Part shown: piece after piece, positions 27,964-36,849 of the stretch
Numbering within the stretch: position 1 is the stretch's first letter
How the letters are laid out: each line of letters starts with the position of its first letter
Assembly (NCBI GenBank): GCA_012727435.1
Contig: JAAYHB010000008.1
Location: 1-64,000, forward strand
Reading direction: 5' to 3'
From: Clostridiales bacterium
GTDB lineage: Bacteria; Bacillota; Clostridia; Oscillospirales; CAG-272
DNA: 64,000 nucleotides
Program-made: the position numbers and the translations under genes
The notes under the pieces: model-generated
The model's input: only the letters and a program-made list of their open reading frames with translations
Told to the model about the DNA's origin: nothing
Database searches by the model: none

Positions 27964-29010
27964 ATGAAAAGGGCAAGTACTCTCATTATCATGCTTCTGG
28001 TTGCAGCAGTCCTTGTCGGCCTGCTTGTACTCGTCAAAACCCTGACCGGGGATAAGGGCGGTCAGAATACTTCGGAAACCACTAAACCAGCCGGCACAAC
28101 CTATACCGCCGCCGAGGTGGATATTAACAGCCTGTACCTGATTGAATACAATATCGGGGAGGATATTTTCCGATTTGAGCTGGGCGACGCAAAGACCTCA
28201 TGGTTCTGGGTTGCCGAGCCCTCTCTGCCGCTTGACAACAGCTATTTTGCATCCATGGCCTCAGAGCTCAGGGCGGTTACCTCGACCACAAGGCTTGAGG
28301 TAAGCGAGGCCGACCTCTCAACCTACGGGCTCGATAACCCCTGGCTTACGGTGACAGTAGCCGACGAGCTTTTCGGCGAGCAGACCTTCATGTTCGGCGC
28401 TCTCAACACCTACGCCAACAAATATTATTTCATGACCGGAGCCGGGGATAACCGAGTGTATATGGTGAGCGCCTCGGTTACCTACCCCTTTGCCCTCACC
28501 CCGCATGACATGGTAAAGCACGACAGCATGCCCGATATACCTGCCGACAGAATCCGTGCGCTGACCTTTGCCCGCGGGGAGGACGAGCTGACATACACCT
28601 ATTATGAAAACGGCAAGGATGACTCGGCCGACACACAGGATTTCTGGTATGTATCACGAAACGGCGGCGAGGAAACCTCGCTTGACCCAGACACCGCCGA
28701 TAAAATCACCGACGCCATCACTCAAATCAGCTTTACCGATACAGCCGGCTATTCCGAGTCCGAAAAAGAGGCGCTCGGTCTGCTCTCCCCTACTGTCATG
28801 ACCGTGTCATATGTCGCCGAGACCAGCGTGACCGACGGCAGCGGCAGCCCGGTTAAGGTCAATGTCGACAGCACCTTTGTGTTGCATCTCGGATATGCCG
28901 ACGAAGGTAAGATATATGCCTGCCTGCCCGACTCGCCGCTCTCCTATCGTATCGACGGCTCGGCGCTGTCAAAGCTGTTTGATTTTCCGGTCCCGCCGGA
29001 TAGTCAGTGA
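27964..29010 (+). CDS. DUF4340-type protein of the Gld-like cassette
   Basis: A 348-residue protein with an N-terminal signal anchor (TLIIMLLVAAVLVGLLVLV) and an extracytoplasmic beta-rich region with internal repeats (YLIEYNIGEDIFRFELGDAKTSWFW, VSEADLSTYGLDNPWLTVTV). The pattern of a residue comparison around YGLD-P is typical of DUF4340 proteins, which follow GldG in many genomes. It is the last gene of the cassette, 21 bases after the GldG-like gene. Its role is unknown. Confidence 0.8.
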   Translation: MKRASTLIIMLLVAAVLVGLLVLVKTLTGDKGGQNTSETTKPAGTTYTAAEVDINSLYLIEYNIGEDIFRFELGDAKTSWFWVAEPSLPLDNSYFASMASELRAVTSTTRLEVSEADLSTYGLDNPWLTVTVADELFGEQTFMFGALNTYANKYYFMTGAGDNRVYMVSASVTYPFALTPHDMVKHDSMPDIPADRIRALTFARGEDELTYTYYENGKDDSADTQDFWYVSRNGGEETSLDPDTADKITDAITQISFTDTAGYSESEKEALGLLSPTVMTVSYVAETSVTDGSGSPVKVNVDSTFVLHLGYADEGKIYACLPDSPLSYRIDGSALSKLFDFPVPPDSQ

Positions 29011-29047
29011 CCCTCCCCCGCCTGCAGTCCAAAATCGGCCGAGGCCC

Positions 29048-29076
29048 TTGCATTATGCTTTATTTTGGTATATAAT
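29048..29076 (+). promoter_or_regulatory. sigma-A promoter for ireB-ribF
   Basis: TTGCAT (29048-29053), a 17-base spacer, TATAAT (29071-29076), 30 bases before the ireB start. Confidence 0.75.
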
Positions 29077-29105
29077 TAACCCAGAAACTTCATAAGGAGC
29101 GGCTT

Positions 29106-29363
29106 ATGATTGAGAATAAGGACAACTATCCCGCAGGGGGACAGCCCGAGGGCGAACTGTCCATGCGCGAGATAATATGCAAGGTATACGAGGCGCTCGA
29201 GCAGAAGGGGTATAATCCTATCAACCAGCTTGTCGGCTATATTCTCTCCGAGGACCCGACATACATCACAAACTACAACAACGCCCGCGGGCTGATACGC
29301 CGTGTGGACCGTGACAAACTCCTGGTCGAGCTTGTAAAAAACTATCTGGGGTTATCCGAATAA
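29106..29363 (+). CDS. ireB: IreB family regulatory phosphoprotein (UPF0297)
   Basis: An 85-residue protein of the IreB/UPF0297 family, in enterococci a substrate of the IreK kinase that tunes cephalosporin resistance. The conserved core [52 protein letters not shown] is intact. The N-terminal 19 residues are variable and polar. AAGGAG precedes the ATG. It usually sits beside the ruvX-type gene; here it is followed at once by ribF. Confidence 0.94.
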   Translation: MIENKDNYPAGGQPEGELSMREIICKVYEALEQKGYNPINQLVGYILSEDPTYITNYNNARGLIRRVDRDKLLVELVKNYLGLSE

Positions 29364-30320
29364 GTGGAAATTATAAAACTGGGCAGCCCCGGCACCTGCT
29401 CCCCGGCTCCTATCCCTCTCCCCCCCGCGGTGCTCTGCCTCGGCAACTTCGACGGAGTTCACACAGGACATGCCGCTCTGCTGAATGAAGCTCTCAGAAT
29501 CAAGCACAGGCTGGCCACGCAATACAAAGATATTGTCGCCGGCGTTGTTACCTTCTCCCCCTCGCCAAATGAAGTGCTGCTTGCCAGCCCCCCGCCGAGA
29601 ATCACCGAGCCTGAGGAAAAAGCAAGGCTTATCGCCGAGGCGGGAATGGACAGGCTGTATATTGTCGATTTCGAATATGTCCGGGACATGACGCCCGGCC
29701 GCTTTATCTCGGAAATACTCAAAGAGACCTGCCGCTGCGTGCATGCCGTGTGCGGCTTTAACTTCAGGTTCGGGGTCGGCGGCTGCGGTGGTCCCGATAC
29801 CCTCGACCGGGAGTTCGCCGGAAATGTTTCGGTGCTCGGTCCGGTAATGTGCGACGGGGTTGCCGTAAGCTCGACCGCAATACGCCATGCGGTGCTTGCC
29901 GGGGAGATGGAGGTCGCCGCCGCAATGCTCGGCAGGCCATACTCGCTGACCGCCCAGGTGGTCCGCGGCTGCTCGGTCGGCGGCCGGCTCGGATTCCCTA
30001 CCGCAAATCAGAAATTTCCTCCCGGAAAACTCATACCCAAAGCCGGCGTCTACATCAGCGCGTGTGTTGTCGACGGGGTGCGTCGACCGGCGGTGACAGA
30101 CGTCGGAGTGCGCCCGACCTTCGGCGGGGAGGACGAGCTGCGCTGCGAGACACACATAATCGGATATGAAGCCGAGCTTTACGGGCACACAGTAAAAACC
30201 GAGTTTTACAAATACCTGCGCCCCGAATGCAGGTTTGAAAGTCCGGACAAGCTTGCCTCCGCCGTGCGGGCCGACATCAAGTTTGCGCTCGAATACTTCA
30301 AGAAGGCAAATATTTTTTGA
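29364..30320 (+). CDS. ribF: bifunctional riboflavin kinase/FAD synthetase
   Basis: Converts riboflavin to FMN and FMN to FAD in the cytoplasm. It has 318 residues, normal length. The N-terminal FAD synthetase half has LGNFDGVHTGHAALL and CGFNFRFGVGG and ends with VSSTAIRHAVLAGE. The C-terminal kinase half has GRLGFPTANQKFP, PKAGVYISACVVDG and DVGVRPTF. The start is GTG directly after the ireB stop codon, so translation is coupled. Confidence 0.96.
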   Translation: MEIIKLGSPGTCSPAPIPLPPAVLCLGNFDGVHTGHAALLNEALRIKHRLATQYKDIVAGVVTFSPSPNEVLLASPPPRITEPEEKARLIAEAGMDRLYIVDFEYVRDMTPGRFISEILKETCRCVHAVCGFNFRFGVGGCGGPDTLDREFAGNVSVLGPVMCDGVAVSSTAIRHAVLAGEMEVAAAMLGRPYSLTAQVVRGCSVGGRLGFPTANQKFPPGKLIPKAGVYISACVVDGVRRPAVTDVGVRPTFGGEDELRCETHIIGYEAELYGHTVKTEFYKYLRPECRFESPDKLASAVRADIKFALEYFKKANIF

Positions 30321-30329
30321 TTTTAACTC

Positions 30330-30358
30330 TTGCACAAAAGACAATATTATGTTATAAT
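30330..30358 (+). promoter_or_regulatory. promoter for tRNA-Ser
   Basis: TTGCAC (30330-30335), a 17-base spacer and TATAAT (30353-30358), ending 37 bases before the mature tRNA start. Confidence 0.7.
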
Positions 30359-30389
30359 ATAACCCGCGCCGGCGCCGGCGCGGGTTATA
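30358..30389. repeat. 32-base perfect GC-rich palindrome in the tRNA leader
   Basis: A self-complementary block, two 16-base halves meeting at GGC|GCC, runs from the last base of the -10 box to 6 bases before the tRNA. There is no T-run, so it is not a normal terminator for ribF. Transcription would begin inside it. Confidence 0.85.
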
Positions 30390-30395
30390 AGATAC

Positions 30396-30484
30396 GGAGA
30401 GGTATCGAAGTGGTCATAACGGGGCTGACTCGAAATCAGTTTGCGGGCAACCGCACGTGGGTTCGAATCCCACCCTCTCCGCCA
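30396..30484 (+). tRNA. tRNA-Ser (CGA)
   Basis: An 89-base tRNA with encoded CCA. The acceptor stem GGAGAGG pairs with CCTCTCC, the anticodon loop is CTCGAAA with anticodon CGA at 30431-30433, a long class II variable arm (GCGGGCAACCGC) follows, and the T loop is GTTCGAATC. It reads UCG serine codons. Confidence 0.96.
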
Positions 30485-30487
30485 AAG

Positions 30488-30523
30488 AGCGATAACCAAA
30501 TGATACGGTGGTTATCGCTTTTA
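30488..30523 (+). terminator. intrinsic terminator after tRNA-Ser
   Basis: Stem AGCGATAACCA/TGGTTATCGCT (30488-30519) followed by TTTATTG, starting 4 bases after the tRNA CCA. Confidence 0.8.
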
Positions 30524-30593
30524 TTGTTGCCTATGTTTTGTGGTTATTATATTTCCGGGTGCAATATGGGAACATTTTCCGCGTCCGCTTTAT

Positions 30594-31220
30594 CTAGACA
30601 TCACGGAAATTATAATCATTGCTGACAAATATGCCCCGCTTGTAACGGCACATCTTCTGAATTGCTTCTTCAATGTCACCCGAGAAGTCCCGATTTCCGT
30701 ACAGTTCGTGACAATACTTCGGATGAATCTTTATTTTAATTTTCTTGGTTTCAAATATTGTCAACTCTGCTTTTACTTTTACATAAAAATAATCGCTTTT
30801 TTGGTATCTGCTCCAGAACTTTTTTGAGAATTCAACGCTTTTGATATTCTCCCACAACACAAAGCCGTTGTAGACAGCCATGCCTTCCTCAATAAAAATG
30901 CCGATTTTATGAGGATCCATTTCCTGTCTGTACAAAGACTCCAACCGTCTTAAGGAGGCCGGTTCGAGCAAAGACAGGCATCTAATGTTAGTTTTAAAAA
31001 TCAGGCACTGATTTATTATCTTGCTCACGGCAAACCATGTAAAAAATATCATTATGGGAACTGCAAGAATAGCTGTGGCTTTGTTGACAATGACAGAAAC
31101 AACATAAGGAAACATGAAAAAAGCATAAACGAACAGCAGGCACAACGTGCCGGGCCATATTCTCGAATTCCAGACTTTATACATGTATGTGTCCTTCGCG
31201 AGACTTTTATTGCTATCCAT
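30594..31220 (-). CDS. hypothetical membrane-anchored protein, AT-rich
   Basis: A 208-residue protein I do not recognise. It starts at MDSNKSLAKD (31220) with AAGGAG 9 bases upstream; the longer frame to 31295 includes promoter DNA. Two hydrophobic segments at about residues 24-45 and 50-72 are followed by a soluble part with IGIFIEEGMAVYNGFVLWENIKSVEFS, which recalls PH-like or bPH domains attached to two-helix hairpins. Its codons are visibly more AT-rich than its neighbours, and it stands alone between a tRNA gene and the purine operon, so recent acquisition is possible. Confidence 0.75.
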   Translation of the reverse strand: MDSNKSLAKDTYMYKVWNSRIWPGTLCLLFVYAFFMFPYVVSVIVNKATAILAVPIMIFFTWFAVSKIINQCLIFKTNIRCLSLLEPASLRRLESLYRQEMDPHKIGIFIEEGMAVYNGFVLWENIKSVEFSKKFWSRYQKSDYFYVKVKAELTIFETKKIKIKIHPKYCHELYGNRDFSGDIEEAIQKMCRYKRGIFVSNDYNFRDV

Positions 31221-31258
31221 TATCGCCAGCTCCTTATTGGCTTTTTTATCTGTCAATG

Positions 31259-31288
31259 ATTGTATCACACCGCCCTGCCGGCTGTAAA
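31259..31288 (-). promoter_or_regulatory. promoter for the AT-rich orphan
   Basis: TTTACA (31288-31283), an 18-base spacer and TACAAT (31264-31259) on minus, about 38 bases before the chosen start. Confidence 0.5.
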
Positions 31289-31362
31289 GATACATTTTCT
31301 TTTATTGTAATATTTTATTAAGTGTGATTTAATTTTCCGGACACTTAAATCCAGTTCCGGTG

Positions 31363-31404
31363 ATAAAAAAAATATGGCATGAGTCGCGTCGCGACTCATG
31401 CCAT
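31363..31404 (-). terminator. terminator of the purine operon
   Basis: A perfect 15-base inverted repeat (ATGGCATGAGTCGCG and its complement around one base, 31374-31404) followed on minus by ATATTTTTTTT. It stands 30 bases after the fhs stop. Confidence 0.93.
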
Positions 31405-31434
31405 TAAATGTTTGGTTTGCTACCTGTTTGCACC

Positions 31435-33111
31435 TCAGAACAGTCCCGATATTACCCCGTTCTCGTCGACGTCGATGCGCTCGGCTGCCGGAGATTTGGG
31501 CAAACCGGGCATGGTCATAATATCTCCGGTCAGCACCACGATGAATCCCGCGCCGGCCGATATCCTGACGTTCCTCACCGTAATCTCAAAGCCCTCGGGC
31601 GCTCCGGGAATGGCCGGGTTGTCGGTAAAGCTGTACTGTGTCTTGGCAATGCAGACCGGGTATTTTGAAAATCCGAGCGAGCTCAGTTGCTCAATCTGCT
31701 TCTTTGCCGCGGGCAGGATGTTGACCGATTTGCCGCCGTAAACCTTTGTGACAACCGCGAGCAGTTTTTCTTCAATCGGGCAGTCGTCGGGGTAAGCAAA
31801 CCTGAAGTTCGGCTTCTCACACTCGCAAAGGCGCACAACCTCGCGGGCGAGTTCCTCCCCGCCCCGGCCGCCCTCGGCCCAGACGGTCGAGAGCACGGTA
31901 TTCACGCCGAGCGAACGGCACTTGTTGATGATAAACTCAATCTCGGCCTCGGTGTCCATCGGGAAGCGGTTGAGGGCCACCACGCAGGGCAGGCCGTAAA
32001 CATTCTTAATGTTTGAGACATGGCGCAACAGATTCGGAATCCCCCGCTCGAGCGCACCGATATCCTCATGGTCAAGCTCGTTTTTCGGCAGCCCGCCGTG
32101 CATCTTGAGCGCGCGGATTGTCGCCACAATCACCACCGCCGAGGGGACAAGCCCGGCCATCCGGCACTTTATGTCAAGGAATTTTTCAGCCCCGAGGTCG
32201 GCACCGAATCCCGCCTCGGTGACTGCGTATTCGCCGAGCCGCAGCGCCATTTTTGTGGCTACTACCGAGTTGCAGCCGTGGGCGATATTGGCAAAGGGAC
32301 CACCGTGCACGAATGCCGGCGTTCCCTCAAGTGTCTGCACAAGATTGGGCTTGAGCGCCTCGCGCAGCAGGGCGGCCATAGCGCCCGCCGCCTTGAGGTC
32401 GGCGCAGGTGACCGGCTTGCCGCCGTAGGTGTATCCCACAACTATCCGGGCAAGGCGGCGCTTCAGGTCGGAAATCGAGTCGGCAAGGCAGAGCACCGCC
32501 ATCACTTCGCTGGCAACCGTTATGTCATACCCGTCCTCGCGCGGCACGCCGTCTGTCCGCCCGCCAAGCCCTCCGACAATTTTTCTCAGCTGCCGGTCGT
32601 TCATGTCGACGCAGCGCCGCCATGTTACCTGACGCGGGTCGATACCGAGGCTGTTGCCCTGATGTATATGGTTGTCAATCATTGCGGCGAGCAGGTTGTT
32701 GGCCGCGCCTACCGCGTGAATGTCGCCGGTAAAGTGCAGGTTTATGTCCTCCATTGGCACGACCTGCGCGTATCCGCCGCCGGCGGCACCCCCTTTGATA
32801 CCGAATACCGGGCCGAGCGAGGGCTCACGGATAGCCACGACAGGCCGCTTTCCGATGCGCGTAAGCCCGTCGGCTAATCCTATTGTCGTTGTGGTCTTGC
32901 CTTCCCCGGCCGGCGTCGGGGTAATGGCGGTGACCAGCACCAGCTTGCCGTCGGGCCGCTGAAGGTCAGCCAGCAGCGACAGGTCAACCTTGGCCTTGTA
33001 GCGCCCGTAGAGCTCAATATATTTCTCGTCGATTCCGGCTGCCCTGGCAATCTCGGTTATCGGCTTCATCTCACATGCCTGAGCGATTTCGATATCGGTT
33101 GGATGCGCCAT
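31435..33111 (-). CDS. fhs: formate-tetrahydrofolate ligase
   Basis: Makes 10-formyl-tetrahydrofolate from formate, ATP and THF. It has 558 residues, the usual size. The ATP loop is [19 protein letters not shown]; further motifs are [36 protein letters not shown] and [12 protein letters not shown]. It lies 3 bases after purL, whose last codons supply the AAGGAG site, and is the last gene of the operon. Position in the purine operon makes sense because both PurN and the AICAR transformylase consume 10-formyl-THF. It may also serve one-carbon metabolism more broadly. Confidence 0.97.
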   Translation of the reverse strand: MAHPTDIEIAQACEMKPITEIARAAGIDEKYIELYGRYKAKVDLSLLADLQRPDGKLVLVTAITPTPAGEGKTTTTIGLADGLTRIGKRPVVAIREPSLGPVFGIKGGAAGGGYAQVVPMEDINLHFTGDIHAVGAANNLLAAMIDNHIHQGNSLGIDPRQVTWRRCVDMNDRQLRKIVGGLGGRTDGVPREDGYDITVASEVMAVLCLADSISDLKRRLARIVVGYTYGGKPVTCADLKAAGAMAALLREALKPNLVQTLEGTPAFVHGGPFANIAHGCNSVVATKMALRLGEYAVTEAGFGADLGAEKFLDIKCRMAGLVPSAVVIVATIRALKMHGGLPKNELDHEDIGALERGIPNLLRHVSNIKNVYGLPCVVALNRFPMDTEAEIEFIINKCRSLGVNTVLSTVWAEGGRGGEELAREVVRLCECEKPNFRFAYPDDCPIEEKLLAVVTKVYGGKSVNILPAAKKQIEQLSSLGFSKYPVCIAKTQYSFTDNPAIPGAPEGFEITVRNVRISAGAGFIVVLTGDIMTMPGLPKSPAAERIDVDENGVISGLF

Positions 33112-33114
33112 GAT

Positions 33115-36100
33115 TTATATCTCCTTTTTGAAGTATTGTACCGCCGACTCAAACATTTTCATGTCATACACGCCGGGGACGTTGATATAGAGCCCTTGTG
33201 CGTTCCGCTCGACATGCCCCATCTTCCCGAGTATCCGACCGTCGGGTGAGGTGATGCCCTCTATGGCCCAGGTCGAGCCGTTGGGATTGTACTCTATGTC
33301 ATAGGTAGCCCGGCCTTCAAGGTCGACATACTGGGTGGCTATCTGGCCGTTCTCCGCCAGTTCGGTTATAACGTCGTCGGGGGCATAAAACCTGCCCTCG
33401 CCGTGCGAAATCGGGACTGTAAAAATGTCACCGGGTCGGGTTGCGGCAAGCCAAGGGGACTTGTTCGACACCACGCGGGTGCGCACAAGCCGCGACTGGT
33501 GGCGGCCTATAATGTTGTAGGTCAGGGTCGGGGAGTTCTCGTCGGGGTCGATTATCCTGCCGTAAGGCACAAGCCCGAGCTTTATCAGCGCCTGAAAGCC
33601 GTTGCAGATACCGCAAATAAGCCCCCGGCGCTTCTCAATCAGCTCCTCGACCGCCTCCTTCACCGCCGCGTTTCTGAAAAACGCGGTGATGAATTTGCCC
33701 GAGCCGTCGGGCTCGTCGCCGCCCGAGAAGCCGCCGGGAAGCACAATCATCTGTGCTGACCTAACCAACGCCGCAAAGCGCTCGATGCTTCTTGCAATGC
33801 CTGCCGGGGTCAGATTGTTTATGACAAATATCTCGACCTCGGCACCGGCATCGCGCAGCATTTTGGCGGTGTCGTATTCGCAGTTGGTCCCCGGAAACAC
33901 CGGGATTACCACACGCGGGGCAGCCACCGCCGCGCCGGTATATTTCACCCGCACACCGCCACGGTACTCGAGCGTGGGTATCTCGCCGCCACCCTGCGCA
34001 ACTCTTCGCGGGAATACGCCCTCAAGCCGGCTGGAATATATGCTTTCAAGCTCACACAGTAATAATTTATCGTTATTATAACTTATAATTTGCTCATCCG
34101 TGATATACCCGACGGTTGTCCCGGCATCAACGCTGTTGTCGGCAAGCTCGAGCAGAAATGCTCCGTAATTATAGCCGAAAATGTCGTCGAGCGACAGGTT
34201 TTCGTCAAACACAAACCCCAGCCGGTTGCCGAGGCACATCTTGAAAATGCCCTCGGCAATCCCGCCGTAGGTCAGGGTCCAGGCCGAGATTGCCTTGCCG
34301 GTCGAGAGCAGCTCCCGAACCTTTTCAAATACATCAATCAGCGATTTTGAGTCGGGCAGCCGGTCGGCGTTCAGTTCGGGCTTTATCAGCACAACTCGGC
34401 TCCCCGCTTTTTTGAACTCGGGGGATCTGATGTTTTTGGTTTTCTCGGTGGTCACCGCAAATGAAACCAGGGTCGGCGGCACATCGAGGTTCTCGAACGA
34501 GCCGCTCATCGAGTCCTTGCCCCCCACCGAGGCGACCCCGAGCTCGACCTGCGCTCTGAGCGCCCCGAGCAGGGCGGCCAGCGGCTTGCCCCAGCGTGCC
34601 GGATTCTGCCCGGGCTTCTCGAAGTATTCCTGAAAAGTCAGGAATATGTCTTTAAATTCCGCGCCGGTGGCAATCAGCTTAGAGATCGACTCCACTACCG
34701 CCAGATATGCCCCGTGGTAGGGGCTGCGCTCTGAGATGAAGGGGTTAAAGCCCCAGGACATCAGCGAGCAGTCGTCGGTATGCCCTTGCTCGACTGAAAT
34801 TTTGTGGACCATTGCCTGTATCGGCGTTGCCTGATATCTTCCTCCGAAGGGCATGAGCACCGTGCCGGCGCCTATGGTTGAGTCAAAGCGCTCGGATAAC
34901 CCCTGCTTTGAGCAGACGTTGAGGTCCGACATCAGCGCCTTCATGCCGGACGCAAAGTCATCGACCTTCGGCCTGTCATAAGGCTGTGGTGTTGTAACAG
35001 CAACCGTGGTATGCTTTGGCGCGCCGTTGGAATTTAAAAACTCGCGGCTGACGTCGACTATTGTTTTCCCGTTCCACCTCATGGTCAGCCTCGGATCGGC
35101 CTTGACCCGCGCGACCACCGTCGCCTCAAGGTTCTCCTCCTCGGCAAGCTCAAGGAAACGGGAGACATTCTCTGGTGCTATGACTACCGCCATACGCTCC
35201 TGTGATTCGCTGATGGCGAGCTCTGTGCCGTCAAGCCCTTCGTATTTCTTCGGTACCCTGTCAAGGTCTATGTCAAGCCCGTCAGCCAGCTCGCCGATGG
35301 CGACCGATACGCCGCCCGCGCCGAAATCGTTGCATTTTTTAATCATGCGGGCGGCCTTTTGGTTGCGGAAGAGCCGCTGGAGCTTTCGCTCCTCGGGCGG
35401 GTTGCCCTTCTGCACCTCGGCGCCGCAGGTTGTCAGCGAGGCTTTGGTATGCGATTTTGAGGAGCCGGTAGCCCCCCCGCAACCGTCGCGCCCGGTTCTG
35501 CCGCCGAGCAGTATGACAACATCGCCGGGAGCCGGGCGTTCGCGCCTGACATTCCCGGCCGGCGCGGCGCCGATAACCGCACCGATCTCGAGCCGCTTGG
35601 CAACATACCCCTCGTGATACAGCTCGTCGACGATTCCGGTCGCAATCCCTATCTGGTTACCGTACGACGAGTAGCCGGCAGCCGCTGAGGTCACGATTTT
35701 GCGCTGGGGGAGTTTCCCGGGCAGGGTCTCGCTCACCGGTCTGGTCGGGTCGGCAGCGCCTGTGACCCGCATTGCGGCGTACACATATGCCCTCCCGGAC
35801 AAGGGGTCGCGGATGGCGCCGCCGATGCAGGTCGCGGCGCCCCCGAAGGGCTCTATCTCGGTCGGGTGATTATGGGTTTCATTCTTAAAGAGCAGCAGCC
35901 AGGGCTCGATTTTACCGTCAACCTCGACATCAATTTTAACCGTGCAGGCGTTGACCTCCTCGGACTCGTCGAGCTGATCCAGCCTTCCGGTTTTCTTTAA
36001 ATACCTGGCGGCAATCGTCGCCAGGTCCATCAGGCACACCGGCTTTTTGCTGCCGGCAAGCTCCCTGAGTTTAAGATACTCGTTGTATGTGCGCTCGATT

Positions 36101-36825
36101 GCCGGGTCCTCGAAGGTCACATTATCGATTGCGGTCAGGAAGGTGGTATGCCTGCAATGGTCCGACCAGTAGGTGTCAATCATGCGGATCTCGGTGACCG
36201 TGGGGTCGCGCCCCTCTTTGATAAAATACTGTTGCAGAAAAGCAATATCATCGGCGTCCATCGCAAGCCCGTACTCGCGGATAAAATCCTCAAGCCCCGC
36301 CTTGTCAAGCCTGCAAAAGCCATAAAGTATGGCGACGCTCTCGGGCAGTTCGTACTCGACCATGAGAGTCTCGGGCTTCTCAAGCGAGGCTTCGCGCGCC
36401 TCGACCGGGTTGATGAGATACTTTTTTATCGCACCGATATCGCCCTCGCTGAGTCTGCCGTACAGCACATAAACGCGGGCCGAGCGCACTTCCGGGCGCT
36501 CGCCCTGCGAGATTATCTGAATACACTGTGCGGCAGAGTCTGCCCGCTGATCAAACTGCCCCGGCAGGTACTCGACCGCAAAAACCACCGCGTCGGGGTC
36601 TTTTATATCAAGGTTTTCGTACACGACATCGACCTGCGGCTCAGAGAAAACCGTCTTTACCGCATAGTCAAAAAGCTCCCGGTCAATCCCCTCGACATCA
36701 TACCTGTTGATAATCCGCAAATCCATAAGGGCTTCAATCCCTAATAGATTGCGGAATTCATTCAGCAGCGCCGCGGCTTCGTGCGCCAGCTCCTTTTTCT
36801 TCTCGACATAAACGCGAAAAACCAT
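33115..36825 (-). CDS. purL: phosphoribosylformylglycinamidine synthase, single-chain form
   Basis: Converts FGAR, glutamine and ATP to FGAM (fourth step). It has 1236 residues and fuses the synthetase and glutaminase parts, as in the clostridial long form. The N-terminal region is followed by TYWSDHCRHTTF, FKNETHNHPTEIEPFGGAATCIGGAIRDPL, GRTGRDGCGGATGSSKSH and NDFGAGGVSVAIGELADGL. The second half has PFGGRYQATPIQAMVHKISVEQG and ASVGGKDSMSG. The C-terminal class I glutaminase has VVIPVFPGTNCEYDTAKML, GGFSGGDEPDGSG, nucleophile Cys in GLICGICNGFQALIKLG, and ISHGEGRF with the catalytic His. No purS or purQ is needed. Confidence 0.97.
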   Translation of the reverse strand: MVFRVYVEKKKELAHEAAALLNEFRNLLGIEALMDLRIINRYDVEGIDRELFDYAVKTVFSEPQVDVVYENLDIKDPDAVVFAVEYLPGQFDQRADSAAQCIQIISQGERPEVRSARVYVLYGRLSEGDIGAIKKYLINPVEAREASLEKPETLMVEYELPESVAILYGFCRLDKAGLEDFIREYGLAMDADDIAFLQQYFIKEGRDPTVTEIRMIDTYWSDHCRHTTFLTAIDNVTFEDPAIERTYNEYLKLRELAGSKKPVCLMDLATIAARYLKKTGRLDQLDESEEVNACTVKIDVEVDGKIEPWLLLFKNETHNHPTEIEPFGGAATCIGGAIRDPLSGRAYVYAAMRVTGAADPTRPVSETLPGKLPQRKIVTSAAAGYSSYGNQIGIATGIVDELYHEGYVAKRLEIGAVIGAAPAGNVRRERPAPGDVVILLGGRTGRDGCGGATGSSKSHTKASLTTCGAEVQKGNPPEERKLQRLFRNQKAARMIKKCNDFGAGGVSVAIGELADGLDIDLDRVPKKYEGLDGTELAISESQERMAVVIAPENVSRFLELAEEENLEATVVARVKADPRLTMRWNGKTIVDVSREFLNSNGAPKHTTVAVTTPQPYDRPKVDDFASGMKALMSDLNVCSKQGLSERFDSTIGAGTVLMPFGGRYQATPIQAMVHKISVEQGHTDDCSLMSWGFNPFISERSPYHGAYLAVVESISKLIATGAEFKDIFLTFQEYFEKPGQNPARWGKPLAALLGALRAQVELGVASVGGKDSMSGSFENLDVPPTLVSFAVTTEKTKNIRSPEFKKAGSRVVLIKPELNADRLPDSKSLIDVFEKVRELLSTGKAISAWTLTYGGIAEGIFKMCLGNRLGFVFDENLSLDDIFGYNYGAFLLELADNSVDAGTTVGYITDEQIISYNNDKLLLCELESIYSSRLEGVFPRRVAQGGGEIPTLEYRGGVRVKYTGAAVAAPRVVIPVFPGTNCEYDTAKMLRDAGAEVEIFVINNLTPAGIARSIERFAALVRSAQMIVLPGGFSGGDEPDGSGKFITAFFRNAAVKEAVEELIEKRRGLICGICNGFQALIKLGLVPYGRIIDPDENSPTLTYNIIGRHQSRLVRTRVVSNKSPWLAATRPGDIFTVPISHGEGRFYAPDDVITELAENGQIATQYVDLEGRATYDIEYNPNGSTWAIEGITSPDGRILGKMGHVERNAQGLYINVPGVYDMKMFESAVQYFKKEI

Positions 36826-36849
36826 TATTTCAACCTTTCATCTCGGGTT

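Noticed and set aside
29352..30344. Minus-strand 330-residue open frame.
   Set aside because: It is antisense to ribF, which has all its motifs.
30485..31434. Integrated genomic island at tRNA-Ser.
   Set aside because: No integrase, no second copy of the tRNA 3' end and only one foreign-looking gene were found.
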